64,000 bases of DNA from Farysia itapuensis (Eukaryota; Basidiomycota; Ustilaginomycetes; Ustilaginales; Ustilaginaceae): contig JALBYC010000042.1 in assembly GCA_023212645.1 (NCBI GenBank), positions 1-64,000 on the forward strand. The letters are read 5' to 3'. The translations under genes and the position numbers were made by a program. Positions 9,701-17,833 of the stretch are shown one piece after another. The notes below the pieces were generated by a model that saw only the letters and a program-made list of their open reading frames with translations, did not search any database and was not told the DNA's origin. Each line of letters starts with the position of its first letter. Position 1 is the stretch's first letter.

Positions 9701-11135
9701 GGATCAATCGGACGGTGGTCTTGGTCTCGGTCTTGCCATTGTTGCACGCGTTGTCAAAAATTTGGGAGGACAGTTGCGAGTGGACTCTGTGGTGGGCGAA
9801 GGCTCGACCTTTACCTACTTGATCCCATTCTGTTCTTCCGACCTGGCGCCCAGCAGCCATCACGGCACTCGCACCATCCAGGGCGCTAGTGTTGGCCTTG
9901 CGGATGCCAACAACAACCGTGGCACCAGGAAGAGCAGCGAGAACCTGTCCATGCATCGTACTAACTCGATCGGCAGCGGCACCGCAAGCAGCTCTGCCGG
10001 CAAAAGCGAGATCGAATCGCTTGTCGAAGCAATCCAGCAACCTGTGCTAAAGGAGCAAGGTATGATTGAAGACGTGACGCAGCAGAGAAAGATTGCCGAA
10101 AGGAGCTCAGAGCCACCAGAGAGCGGTCCCAGAAATGTCTCGATCGGCGCTCGAACCGGGCTGCAAACGGCTCAGTCACAGTCGTTGGACAGTGGAACGC
10201 ACCGCGTGGAAGGAAGCGGTGTGCCTGTCAGGTCAATCAAGATTGACCCTCAAGGGTTGGACACGTCTTACCGGCACGATCAAATGTTTGAAGACACTAC
10301 GCGCTCCCGGACTCGCAGCAACACCGCTGCCGAGATTTACAAGCAAGAAATTCAGAATCGTGATGCAGGCGCCGACAAGCCAAAGCCAAGCTCGACTCTG
10401 CACGGCAGAAGGGCGTCAGGAGATGCCGCTTCTGGCCGATATAGCCTGACACCTGCAGCAGAGTCGCCAGAAGCAGATGATTCTTCCGTTCCGACTGAAC
10501 GACGCTCGTCCGCCACATCTCTGTCTGGCAGACGCAAGGGAGGCATACGCGGACTGACCAAGCCGAGCTCGCACACGACTGACCAACTTGGTCCTCTGCG
10601 CGTGCTTGTTGTCGAAGACGACCCGATCAATCGCATGATTCTCAAGAAGCGCCTCGGTCTGGATGGTCACACAACACTGCTGGCGGTGAACGGCGAAGAG
10701 GGATGGCGACAATTTGAAAAGGACTCGAAAGTGATCGATGTCGTCCTGATGGATCTGCAGATGCCAATCTGCAACGGCCAGGATGCTTGTGTCAAAATTC
10801 GAGAGATTGAAAAGTCGCGCGACCGTTCGGGCGAACACATGGACCGACCTGCTTCGCAAGTTTTGAACGGACGAGTGCCGATCCTTGCCGTATCTGCTAC
10901 CTTGACGCCACAGATGCGGCAAGAGATAACTGACATTGGCATGGATGGATGGTTGCTCAAGCCGATTGATTTCGCACGCCTGGGCTCTCTGCTTCAAGGC
11001 CTGCTTCAGCCAGAGCAACGAGTGTCGAACCAGTGGAAACCCGGTTATGTCTGGGAAAAGGGCGGCTGGCTCTCGAAACCGGCACAGCGTACGGTCCCTG
11101 TTTTCAACAAAAAGTCGTCCAAGGACGAATCATAA
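6711..11135 (+). CDS. PHY1: fungal phytochrome, hybrid histidine kinase
   Basis: One intronless frame of 1474 residues with the full fungal phytochrome order: PAS, GAF, PHY, histidine kinase, ATPase, receiver. The bilin-binding Cys lies in the N-terminal PAS motif RCEDEPIHIPGAIQSFG (Cys about 147). The GAF domain starts near 403 and holds PATDIPAQAR (Asp about 478), a Thr variant of the usual PASDIP. The PHY tongue motif PRKSF lies near 738, with WKDEE after it. The phosphoacceptor His is in SHEVRTPLN (about 798). ATPase boxes are VTNSVKYTG, DTGEGIP and GGLGLGLAIV (about 905-1010). The receiver domain (about 1296-1440) has VVEDDP, MDLQMP (phospho-Asp about 1348) and the KP lysine. Low-complexity Ser-rich linkers separate the modules. 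It is expected to sense red/far-red light and signal through phosphorelay, as shown for phytochromes in other fungi. Confidence 0.96.
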   Translation: MPTSPAKADPSSRKESAAAKSINVDSIASPSGVKSPSVNQPFIYPMRSAVSIKQPKPAGLASSRPSSSSGASVSDSGKSDIIFDGRNTLQDVDPAADKAMGEMHLPSNENVDLRDHLEQLTTTRFEHVRTSEGHMILTGRGGKLARCEDEPIHIPGAIQSFGAMIVIRVSPEGNMVVRQVSENCQDILGLAPPYLFSLPTFLDVLDDDQADLLWDNIDSLDQTSEDLAESGPSVFQLRGFDMTSYDERLSQGEQRTEWSVWCAAHIPDRRNDDEGELTVILEFELVEDHMNPISTFSPPPSPMAKNSTPVSLSNSPPASVTTVGSGGTTSSTVQETQSRGTWGGLRGQPYAPSAEELRESTQVLHKPLKALSRMRRNAETKRQTRRPNVMAGGSGADGTGGMLDMFAILSQINEQFSAQDDLTSFLKVLVGVVRDVTNFSRVMVYQFDEAWNGQVVCELVDINDTSDLYRGLHFPATDIPAQARALYKINKVRLLYDRDQPTARIVCRDRSDLDFPIDMTHAFLRAMSPIHIKYLANMGVRASMSVSITAFGELWGLISLHGYGSYGRRVSFPIRQLLRLVGDSVSRNIERLSYTRRLSARKLINTLPTDANPSGYIISNAEDLLTLFDADYGVIAIGNEAKILGPLNASQEILAVTEYLRLKKFEHLVTSQDVRKDFPDMVLPTGLQVIAGLLLVPLSGSGVDFIAFLRKAQLRHVNWAGKPFKEGQEEGAVLEPRKSFKVWSQTVEGTCRAWKDEELETASVLCLVYGKFISVWRQREQALHYNQLNRLLLSNASHEVRTPLNHIINYLELALDNKLDDDTRENLSKSHMASKSLLFVINDLLDLTKQEIGNDLVLQEPFDLSATVREAVEMHEWEAKRRKIDFTLNIEPTQCMVLGDKNRVRQVVTNTVTNSVKYTGEGQITVSMRLRPEEERTNDLPDDCDIEVELVISDTGEGIPQEKLEVIFREFEQVESVLAQPGRLDEEGSEASSAIRADQSDGGLGLGLAIVARVVKNLGGQLRVDSVVGEGSTFTYLIPFCSSDLAPSSHHGTRTIQGASVGLADANNNRGTRKSSENLSMHRTNSIGSGTASSSAGKSEIESLVEAIQQPVLKEQGMIEDVTQQRKIAERSSEPPESGPRNVSIGARTGLQTAQSQSLDSGTHRVEGSGVPVRSIKIDPQGLDTSYRHDQMFEDTTRSRTRSNTAAEIYKQEIQNRDAGADKPKPSSTLHGRRASGDAASGRYSLTPAAESPEADDSSVPTERRSSATSLSGRRKGGIRGLTKPSSHTTDQLGPLRVLVVEDDPINRMILKKRLGLDGHTTLLAVNGEEGWRQFEKDSKVIDVVLMDLQMPICNGQDACVKIREIEKSRDRSGEHMDRPASQVLNGRVPILAVSATLTPQMRQEITDIGMDGWLLKPIDFARLGSLLQGLLQPEQRVSNQWKPGYVWEKGGWLSKPAQRTVPVFNKKSSKDES

Positions 11136-11314
11136 GCCAGCACGGATCTCACTGGAACTCAACTATCACCTTATCTAGGGACTTGCTCTCATCATTATGG
11201 TCAACATTCATTGGGGGTCTGTTTCCAGGAGTATTATACCCATCTGTACTCTAGAACTTTGTCCCTCAGCAACCACTTTTTTTTTCTTAGTATCGTTGAC
11301 GTGACGTGATTGGT
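11136..11314. other. convergent 3' intergenic region
   Basis: A 179-base gap between the stop codons of the phytochrome (plus) and chorismate mutase (minus) genes. It contains a run of T at about 11277-11286. It must hold both 3' UTRs. No other feature was seen. Confidence 0.5.
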
Positions 11315-12136
11315 TTAGCATTGGGGGAGGTAGGACATGATGGATTGTACTTCGAGTTGGGTGGTGATGGGGATGAGGTAGGCTTGAAAGAGGGTGAGGA
11401 TGGTGGCGTGCGTGTGGTTGGGGTACGAGACAGAGTAAGTTGGTCCGAGTTGGGTCCAGGTGGTGAGCTTGTTGGTCACACGATCGAGCACGGTGGTGAC
11501 CTGCTTCTGATTGGTGAGCATGGTTCTGATCTGTGCCGTATCCTTGTTGCGTATCGCCTGGCAAAAGACCTCGGGCTGGGCTAGGAACTTTGCCCAAGCT
11601 ACATCCCTACCGAGCAGGACCCGACTGGAAATGGCGTTGAGGAGGGCGGCATTGAACAAGCCTGCTGTAGTATCGTCGTGCAGGGTGGTACTGTTCAAGT
11701 CGGCGAGGAGGCTGTTGTGGTAGTACGCCAGCAGGTTTGTCGCAGTGTCCGCCTGCACTGCCCCCGCTTGTTGCAGCGAGAGGGGTAAAACGTAGCTCAA
11801 AGCCGGTGGGAAAGGTCGTGGGGAGGTAAAGTTGCGAGTCGCTTCACTCTGCGCAATCTCGCGCTCCACCCGACCGTCCGACGTGTGAAGGTGCTGCGGT
11901 GCTTGTCGCAGACTTTTGAACAGGTACAGCGTCTCCTCATCGTCTAGTTCGGCAGTGACGCCTAGAGAGTAGCGTGCGAGGAAGCCGTGCAAGATGACAT
12001 TCTCGTATCGTTCAAGCTTATCGCGAGCATGAGTGAGCAGCTCGTCTGATTTCTGCGGTGATGCTGTGATCGCACCAGCCACGAGGTGGCATACCGCCAG
12101 AACGAGACAGACGACACTCAGACCTCGCTTCCACAT
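11315..12136 (-). CDS. secreted chorismate mutase (Cmu1-like effector candidate)
   Basis: Intronless, 273 residues from MWKRGLSVV, which begins a signal peptide (core VVCLVLAVCHLVAGA). The frame stays open upstream to 12238, but this Met fits secretion best. The mature protein matches eukaryotic AroQ chorismate mutases in three catalytic regions. ARDKLERYEN near residue 38 matches the helix carrying yeast Aro7 Arg16. SSRVLLGRDVAWAKF at 170-184 supplies the Arg157 and Lys168 equivalents (Arg172, Lys183). YLIPITTQLEV at 253-263 supplies Thr242 and Glu246 (Thr258, Glu262). The Glu198 position appears to be Val213, although the alignment there is by eye. Secreted forms in smuts (Ustilago maydis Cmu1) divert plant chorismate and lower salicylate. 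A cytosolic housekeeping enzyme would lack the signal peptide. Only 98 bases separate the ATG from the preceding gene's stop. Confidence 0.78.
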   Translation of the reverse strand: MWKRGLSVVCLVLAVCHLVAGAITASPQKSDELLTHARDKLERYENVILHGFLARYSLGVTAELDDEETLYLFKSLRQAPQHLHTSDGRVEREIAQSEATRNFTSPRPFPPALSYVLPLSLQQAGAVQADTATNLLAYYHNSLLADLNSTTLHDDTTAGLFNAALLNAISSRVLLGRDVAWAKFLAQPEVFCQAIRNKDTAQIRTMLTNQKQVTTVLDRVTNKLTTWTQLGPTYSVSYPNHTHATILTLFQAYLIPITTQLEVQSIMSYLPQC

Positions 12137-12234
12137 TGAGCGCTTTAGATGGTGGTGGTAACACAAGCTGCCGGACTCTGGCACTAGTAGCAGATAACAT
12201 TTCATTCGTGGGTCGGCGGCACTAAGACAAAATT

Positions 12235-13131
12235 TCATCCTTCATAACCCTCTCGGATGAGCCAGCGTTCAATGTCCTTGACGGTCTGTTCGTGCGATTT
12301 GCCGTTGGAGTTGAGAATATGCACCTTGCCCTTTTGAGCGGCGTCTGTGGCTCCGTTGGCGACAATGAGGGTATTGAGTTTAGGATGCTTTGCAAACTTG
12401 GCCTGAGCGGTGGCACTGTCGAGGTCCGAGACGACAATGAGACCTGAAATGGCAGGTTTGCTGCCAAACATTCCTCCGCCACCAAAGATACTGGACAAGA
12501 ACCCACCGCCGCCGCCGCCGCTGCTCGCACCGGTGGGTTCAATGTAGCTGCTGACGACTTCGGCCGTGTCGTCCGGGTGGGGGTTCGAGCTGGAGTGGTG
12601 GACAAACAGGACGGGGAGACGCTGCAAGTTGCTCAGTCGAATCTGCTCGTGCAGTTCCTGCGACAGCTTGCTCGTCACACTGTCTACTGATGGGTCGGGT
12701 AGAGCGACGTTCATTTGAAGACAGTCGTAGCCGGCTTCGCGAAAGTAGCCGATCCACGAGTACCACTTGTCGCGTCCACTGCCGCTCGGGCCTAGGTTGG
12801 ACATGACGCTCTGCACCAACCCGGGGCTCGTGCCATCTGACGTGAGAAAGACGAGCGTGACCGTCTGACGTCTTGGTGCGGATGGCGACGCTGGTCGCAA
12901 CAGCGTCGATGACCCACTGACCTTGGACTCGATGGGGGAAGAGAGACTGAATGTCCGTGCACGCTCCGACGAGAGCATATACACTCCACCGCCTGCCACC
13001 ATCAGCCCACCTCCGAGCGTATGGTATGGCAATCTGCGTGTCTTTGCATGACTCACGCCAGCCGCGGTAGAGAAGCGCGCGAGTGCCAAAGGCTGTGTTC
13101 GAAAGCTGCGTGTGATCAGCGTCCTCGACAT
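12235..13131 (-). CDS. predicted mitochondrial protein of unknown function
   Basis: Intronless, 298 residues. The N-terminus MSRTLITRSFRTQPLALARFSTAA is rich in Arg, Ser and Thr with no acids, a typical mitochondrial presequence. A Gly-rich hydrophobic stretch follows (TLGGGLMVAGGGVYML, about 38-53) and may span the inner membrane. The rest alternates beta-like and helical segments (VTLVFLTSD, LPVLFVHHSSS, ISGLIVVSDLD, LNTLIVANG), suggesting an alpha/beta fold. No Ser-His-Asp triad motif could be assigned, so I do not call it a hydrolase. A Gly-rich loop (SSGGGGGGFLSSIFGGGGMFG) interrupts the domain. It lies just upstream of the chorismate mutase gene on the same strand. Confidence 0.7.
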   Translation of the reverse strand: MSRTLITRSFRTQPLALARFSTAAGVSHAKTRRLPYHTLGGGLMVAGGGVYMLSSERARTFSLSSPIESKVSGSSTLLRPASPSAPRRQTVTLVFLTSDGTSPGLVQSVMSNLGPSGSGRDKWYSWIGYFREAGYDCLQMNVALPDPSVDSVTSKLSQELHEQIRLSNLQRLPVLFVHHSSSNPHPDDTAEVVSSYIEPTGASSGGGGGGFLSSIFGGGGMFGSKPAISGLIVVSDLDSATAQAKFAKHPKLNTLIVANGATDAAQKGKVHILNSNGKSHEQTVKDIERWLIREGYEG

Positions 13132-13238
13132 GATGGGTGAGCAGAGAGGGATGCGATACTGGACAACAACGAACCTACCGTGCGGAGTGCTTTAGATGAT
13201 TGGAATATAACAGCACATTTACCGTTCTTTTGCTATAT

Positions 13239-13329
13239 GCTCTCTTAGCTCAGTTGGTACGAGCGTCCGACTGAAGTGTCAGTTTAAAAAATATTCGGAA
13301 GGTCACCTGTTCGACCCAGGTAGCGAGCA
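13239..13329 (+). tRNA. tRNA-Phe (GAA) with a 17-nt intron
   Basis: Cloverleaf folded by eye. The acceptor strand GCTCTCT pairs with AGCGAGC except for one T-C mismatch at the fifth pair. The D stem is GCTC/GAGC. The anticodon stem TCCGA/TCGGA pairs perfectly around loop CT-GAA-G...T, with anticodon GAA at 13273-13275. The T arm is ACCTG-TTCGACC-CAGGT. The discriminator base is A. The intron (13277-13293, AT-rich) sits one base 3' of the anticodon, the standard position for nuclear tRNA introns, and would be removed by the tRNA splicing endonuclease. The gene lies between the mitochondrial-protein gene and HOS3. Confidence 0.9.
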
Positions 13330-13335
13330 TTGATT

Positions 13336-13344
13336 TCTTTTTTT
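13336..13344 (+). terminator. RNA polymerase III terminator of tRNA-Phe
   Basis: A run of seven to eight T starts about 7 bases after the discriminator base, the normal distance for pol III termination. A second T-rich stretch follows. Confidence 0.7.
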
Positions 13345-13461
13345 GGCATTTATTTTTGGACAGGTTGCAGTCTAACAGGAGAAGCTCTATAAGTTTGCAG
13401 AGATTGACACTTGTTGACGACCCGCAGCCATCATCCTCGAGCAGCCAGTTGCACCACAAAG

Positions 13462-16400
13462 ATGGTGATGATTGTCAAGCTCAGCAGGTCACGCGCAACC
13501 ACACCCGAAGTAACATCCCACGAACCGAGTGGGTCGCAAAAGGAAACGGCGCCCAGTCTAGACGTTCTTGTCGCGCCATCCGTGCTCCAGCATCGTTATG
13601 TACGCGGCGTGGATAAGAGTCTCATTGTCGAACGACCCGAGCGCATACGTGCCGTCCTGCTCGGAATTGCAGCAGCTATCGGAAAAGATGGCGACCAGCA
13701 TCCGCCTTTACCCACAGACACACAGACATCGCCCGAGGACGATCTGTTGGCCAAACTAGGATCCCTGTCGATCAAGTCAGAGGCAACACGACGACGCTAT
13801 AGAGTGCTGCACTCGACCAAGTCTATATCCCTCCAGCCCCCGCATCCTGCCGTAGCGTTTACCCATGCACATGCAGACGACCAGGTGACGCTGCTCGAAA
13901 GCGCCTACGAGCTAGCACGGCAAAAGCGGAAAGAAGCTCGCAACCAGTTCGACGCCCTCCCCAACCCAGCACTCCCAGCAGCATCCAAAGAAGATGACGG
14001 TCCACCAACGCCCAAACCACTACCGGAAACCAAGCCCGTCCTCTTATCCCATGCTGCATACCTAGAGCATATGTGCAGCAAGGCGCCCAACCAATCACCC
14101 GTTTCTCATTCCCAAGTGCACAAGCATGCTCGCCCACATTCAGCCCACGATGACAGCGATTCCTACACTTCGCCAGATGGAGAGGGAGACGAAGCCATGT
14201 ATCCCTCCGAAGTGCCGCAGCATTTGCCCCAGGGTGATTTGTATCTGGCAGGTCCAGATAGCGATGGCCAGGGAGGCTCGGCAGAGGCTATACGTCATGC
14301 TATGGGCGCATGCTGCGAGGCTGTGGACCGTGTAGTCTCGGCCACCTCCACTATCCCATGCTCGCCCTTGCAAGAGATTCACCACGATCCTGCTGCTGCC
14401 ACCATCGGCACAAGCTTACCGTCCAAGCGCGTCTTTGTTCTCTCCCGACCACCGGGTCATCACTGCGCCGGGTCTACGCCCTCCGGCTTTTGCTGGGTCA
14501 ACAATGCCGTCGTTGCCTCTGCACATGCCTATCTCACCCACTCGATCGATCGCGTTGTCGTCTTTGACATTGACCTGCATCATGGAAACGGTACACAGAC
14601 ACTCGCATGGCGCATCAATGCCGACGCCAACAAGCACGACGATGCGCGCTTCGAACGCATCTCCAGCCTGCGTCATGCCGCGCTCGACCGTCTACGCGCC
14701 AACAACCGACGCGGCGCGCGTGTGGCCATCAGCGAACAGGAGGACGCCAACATCCAGGCTCAGGCAGGCAAGCGCGCCCTTCGCATGTTTTACGGCTCCA
14801 TCCACGATATCGAAAGTTACCCGTGCGAAGACGGCGATGCTGCTCTCGTCAGAGACGCAAGCACCTGCGTCGAAGGCGCTCACGGACAGTGGATCTGGAA
14901 CAGTAAGTAACATCCCCCCGCGCCCCTACCCCCCACAAACCCTCCCAGGATTCACATGACAATTGGTAAAAGGTCTGAAGAATCACGCACCGTCTGCACG
15001 ACGGTGTTGTGAGTCTTGTGGCTTGAACACGTTCAGATCCATGGTCGGCAACGATCAAGGTGATATGAGGAGGATTTTTGCTCCCAAACCGCGCACTTGT
15101 AAACTGACTGCTTTACCGTTTCGCGTTCTATTAGTTCATCTCGATACCCACTCGACTGAGCAAGACTTTGCGCGAGTGTATCAGTCAAAGTACTCGGCGC
15201 TGTTTGCCAAAGCAGCCCGCTTTCTCACCGCGACAAAGGCGACACCAGAACGAACACTGGTACTCATTTCGGCTGGTTTCGATGCCTGTGCATACGAGTA
15301 TCCTGGCATGCAACGGCATGGCAAGTCGGTCCCGCCTTCCTTTTACCACCGATTCGCGCGTGATACGGTTGCATTTGCCGAGCAATGGGCGCAGGGAAAA
15401 GTGGTGTCTGTGCTCGAGGGCGGGTACAGCGATCGTGCGCTCTGCTCGGCCGCCATGGCTCACGTCACCGGCCTCGCCAATAGCACAGCCACAGACAGGG
15501 AGGCCGAGCACGAGTACTGGAAGCTCGAGAATCTGATTGCGCTCGAGAAAATGGCGAAAAAGATGGCTGCCAACGCTTCTGCCGCCGCTGCCTCTGCCGA
15601 TGCCAGTGCCAATGTGACGCCGAGAAAGAGACAGGCCGAGCTGGCACCCTGGCTGGCGGTAACTTCGAAAGCGTTTGCTGCGTTCGAGCAGGCGTGTGGT
15701 AAGCAGTACGTTGTACCCATCGGCATGTCGGTCTCTGGCTCCGGACGGGAAACGGCAGCCGACGCCCATGCTAGTGCCTTTAACAGCCCTGCCGCTGCTG
15801 CTGGAAGAGTGTTGCGAGATAGGAAGCTCAAGACCGGCACGGAAACGCCGCTTGACGCTACACCGGTGGCGTCTGCCCGCAAAACAGGGACGCCAGGCAC
15901 GGCCTCCAACTCGCCCGCCAAGAAGCGAGTGGTCAAAAAAGAGCCAGCGGCGATGCCAGCCAGAGTCTCGCCGACGGAAGCCTCTGCGGCGGAAGAGACA
16001 CCGATGAACGTTGAGATCAGAGAGGATCCGCTCAGTCCGGCCACACCTATGACGGAAGATTCGCCGCTCGTCTGGAGCCCCAATGCTCTTCTTTCGCCGA
16101 GCAGCAGTGTGCCGCTTGACCCTATGCGTCTTGTCTCGACCTCGCCGGTGCAAATGCCGCGTGACGTGCCGGCAAGCAGCAGCAGCAGTCCTTCCATCTC
16201 GAACAAGTCGTTGGAGCGCAACTTGTCTTCTCCACCCGCGCCGATCCGGTTCGATTATCGGAGTGCAACACCGCCAGGACAGGAAGAGTCGCGCGTGGGC
16301 TCGCAAACGCCGACAGACCGTGGTCTGACGGCCACCTCGGTCACTCTGGTCGACGCCATGTCGCGCGTCCACATTGTCGACAAAAATACGGCCCGCCTCG

Positions 16401-16576
16401 ACAACAGTGGCGGTCAGTTTGGCGACACGATCGTCTCCCAACTCATCGCAGCGGACGACCATGGCAGCGATTACGACGGCTTTGACGATGATGCGCCTGG
16501 ATCGCCGGATCCACAGTATGGCGATGTGCGTGCTCCCACCAACCCTACCGGCACAAACCCAACCATCTCCCCCAGC

Positions 16577-16625
<49 letters not shown>

Positions 16626-16705
16626 TCGCAGAGTCCGGAGTCTACATCAACATACCCCTGCCAATCCCTCCGATGCGGTTCGACCAGGGTCGAGCTCACG
16701 AATAG
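13462..16705 (+). CDS. HOS3: Hos3-type class II histone deacetylase
   Basis: Two exons, 13462-14902 and 15135-16705, give 1003 residues. The junction restores the deacetylase sequence WIWN-IHLD, which fixes the 232-base intron. Catalytic signatures are RPPGHHC (tandem His), DIDLHHGNGTQ (zinc Asp and His), SAGFDAC (zinc Asp) and LEGGYS. The early motif HRYVRG...ERPERIRAVL and the long insert between the two halves of the catalytic domain match fungal Hos3, a deacetylase of histones and bud-neck substrates. The insert (about residues 130-300) and the C-terminal 400 residues are low complexity. The tail contains basic segments such as KKRVVKKE and a polyglutamine run of about 15. The start is the first ATG of the frame (MVMIVKLS). 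The long intron has open sequence in one frame but does not improve the domain match. Confidence 0.9.
16580..16624 (+). repeat. (CAG)15 microsatellite encoding polyglutamine
   Basis: Fifteen perfect CAG units inside the disordered tail of HOS3. Perfect codon repetition suggests recent expansion and likely length variation between strains. On the opposite strand it creates a false poly-Leu open frame. Confidence 0.95.
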
Positions 16706-16755
16706 GCATGAATACAATTACACGTTTCCACTTTGTCGGGGCTGATCTATAGGGG

Positions 16756-17619
16756 CTAATCTATGGAGGGTTTTGTGGGCTCGTCTGTGGGGGTGTCTGT
16801 TGCGAGGGTTGTGCAGATAGAGTCGAGCGTGTCGGTTCTGCATTGGGGGAAACGGTCGACGGTGGGCTTTTGCGCTATGGGCGGGGTGAGCACCGTGCCG
16901 CCGGTCTCGAGATCCGCCGTCTCTTCGTGTTGCTGCTGCGGTTGGGATTGCAAGAGTTGGCGTCGTCGTTTGGCGCGTGGGTTGAGGACGCAGGTGAGGA
17001 CGAAAATGCCGATTTCAAGAATGAGGATGCCGAGGTAGTTGGCAGCAGCGATGCCGTCAAACGACGTCTTGAACGCCAGACTGAGCAGACTAAAGACCGC
17101 ACCTGCACTGTCGACGGCAAGGAAGATGAGACTGATGCCTTTTACTTCCTTCATCCGCCAGATGATGTAGTACTGCGGCAGGAGGCCAAGGACAATGATG
17201 GCTGCTCCGGCGATGCCCATCACCTTTGTACCCGCCGACGTACCCCGATCCTCGCCCAGCTTGCAGAGGTAGTAGAATGCCACCTCCAACCCGGCCGCGA
17301 CAAGGGCCGAGCCAACGGCCCAGAAGATGCACTTGCGGAGCGAGTACTTGTTGTAGTAGTACAGACACTGACTCATTGCGACAATGGCGAAGAAGCTGAA
17401 CAGCTGTGGCTGGATGATGAGGGGGATATTGATGTTCTGCACCACCAGATAAGCCCCCTGAGGGACCGACCCTGCGACCCAGAGAAGCAACAACCATGCA
17501 CTGAGACCCTCGGTATCCTTAGACCGGTAGGACTTGATGATCTGTGGCACCAGCTGGAAACTCCACAGCACGGTGCCTATTGTGCCCAAGACATTCTCAG
17601 CCACCGCGTTGGCAACCAT
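16756..17619 (-). CDS. PQ-loop repeat membrane transporter
   Basis: Intronless, 287 residues with about seven hydrophobic segments. Two PQ-loop motifs are visible, FQLVPQIIKSYRSKDTEGLS near residue 21 and LLPQYYIIWRMKEVKGIS near residue 148. This is the duplicated three-helix layout of the PQ-loop/MtN3 superfamily. Relatives export cystine or basic amino acids from the vacuole (Ypq1-3, cystinosin), and others have unknown cargo. The C-terminal about 75 residues are polar, with Gln runs, and probably cytosolic. A TATA-like ATATATATAAC lies about 75 bases upstream of the ATG on the minus strand (near 17692-17702), with a pair of 14-base direct repeats further up. Confidence 0.88.
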   Translation of the reverse strand: MVANAVAENVLGTIGTVLWSFQLVPQIIKSYRSKDTEGLSAWLLLLWVAGSVPQGAYLVVQNINIPLIIQPQLFSFFAIVAMSQCLYYYNKYSLRKCIFWAVGSALVAAGLEVAFYYLCKLGEDRGTSAGTKVMGIAGAAIIVLGLLPQYYIIWRMKEVKGISLIFLAVDSAGAVFSLLSLAFKTSFDGIAAANYLGILILEIGIFVLTCVLNPRAKRRRQLLQSQPQQQHEETADLETGGTVLTPPIAQKPTVDRFPQCRTDTLDSICTTLATDTPTDEPTKPSID

Positions 17620-17756
17620 GCTATACCGACGCTAAATCTTGGCATGTGGCGTTTGAGGTACAGACCGTAGGCTCCGTCGGGCCTTCTAGTGTTATATATA
17701 TACGGCAAACAAAAACTTTGTTTGACAGGCGCGATACGATTTCACAGCCAATTGCG

Positions 17757-17785
17757 AATCGCGCGTATCGAAATCGCGCGTATCG
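17757..17785. repeat. 14-bp direct repeat pair in the PQ-loop gene promoter
   Basis: The sequence AATCGCGCGTATCG occurs at 17757-17770 and again at 17772-17785, one base apart. A partly related inverted copy (GCGATACGATTT) lies at 17731-17742. The position, 140-165 bases upstream of the PQ-loop ATG and beyond its TATA box, suggests a transcription factor site. No factor is identified. Confidence 0.55.
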
Positions 17786-17833
17786 CAGCCGAGATTTGCA
17801 TTGATTGATAACGCCATTCACTCACTATAACTA

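Noticed and set aside
9303..10040. 245-codon minus-strand frame within the phytochrome gene
   Set aside because: Shadow of the kinase and linker coding sequence; composition is not protein-like and no motif is present.
12136..12238. Earlier start codons for the chorismate mutase
   Set aside because: Starts at 12238 and 12205 would bury the signal peptide and overlap or abut the upstream gene's stop.
15060..15110. Box C/D snoRNA in the HOS3 intron
   Set aside because: A C-box-like GTGATATGA and a CTGA are present but do not match the consensus well, and no terminal stem was found.
14973..15134. Part of the HOS3 intron as coding exon (frame open from 14963)
   Set aside because: The extra residues break the deacetylase motif, whereas joining 14902 to 15135 restores WIWN-IHLD.
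15185..16717. 510-codon open frame on the minus strand opposite HOS3
   Set aside because: It is the complement of HOS3 coding sequence, including a poly-Leu run produced by the (CAG)15 repeat, and has no family resemblance.
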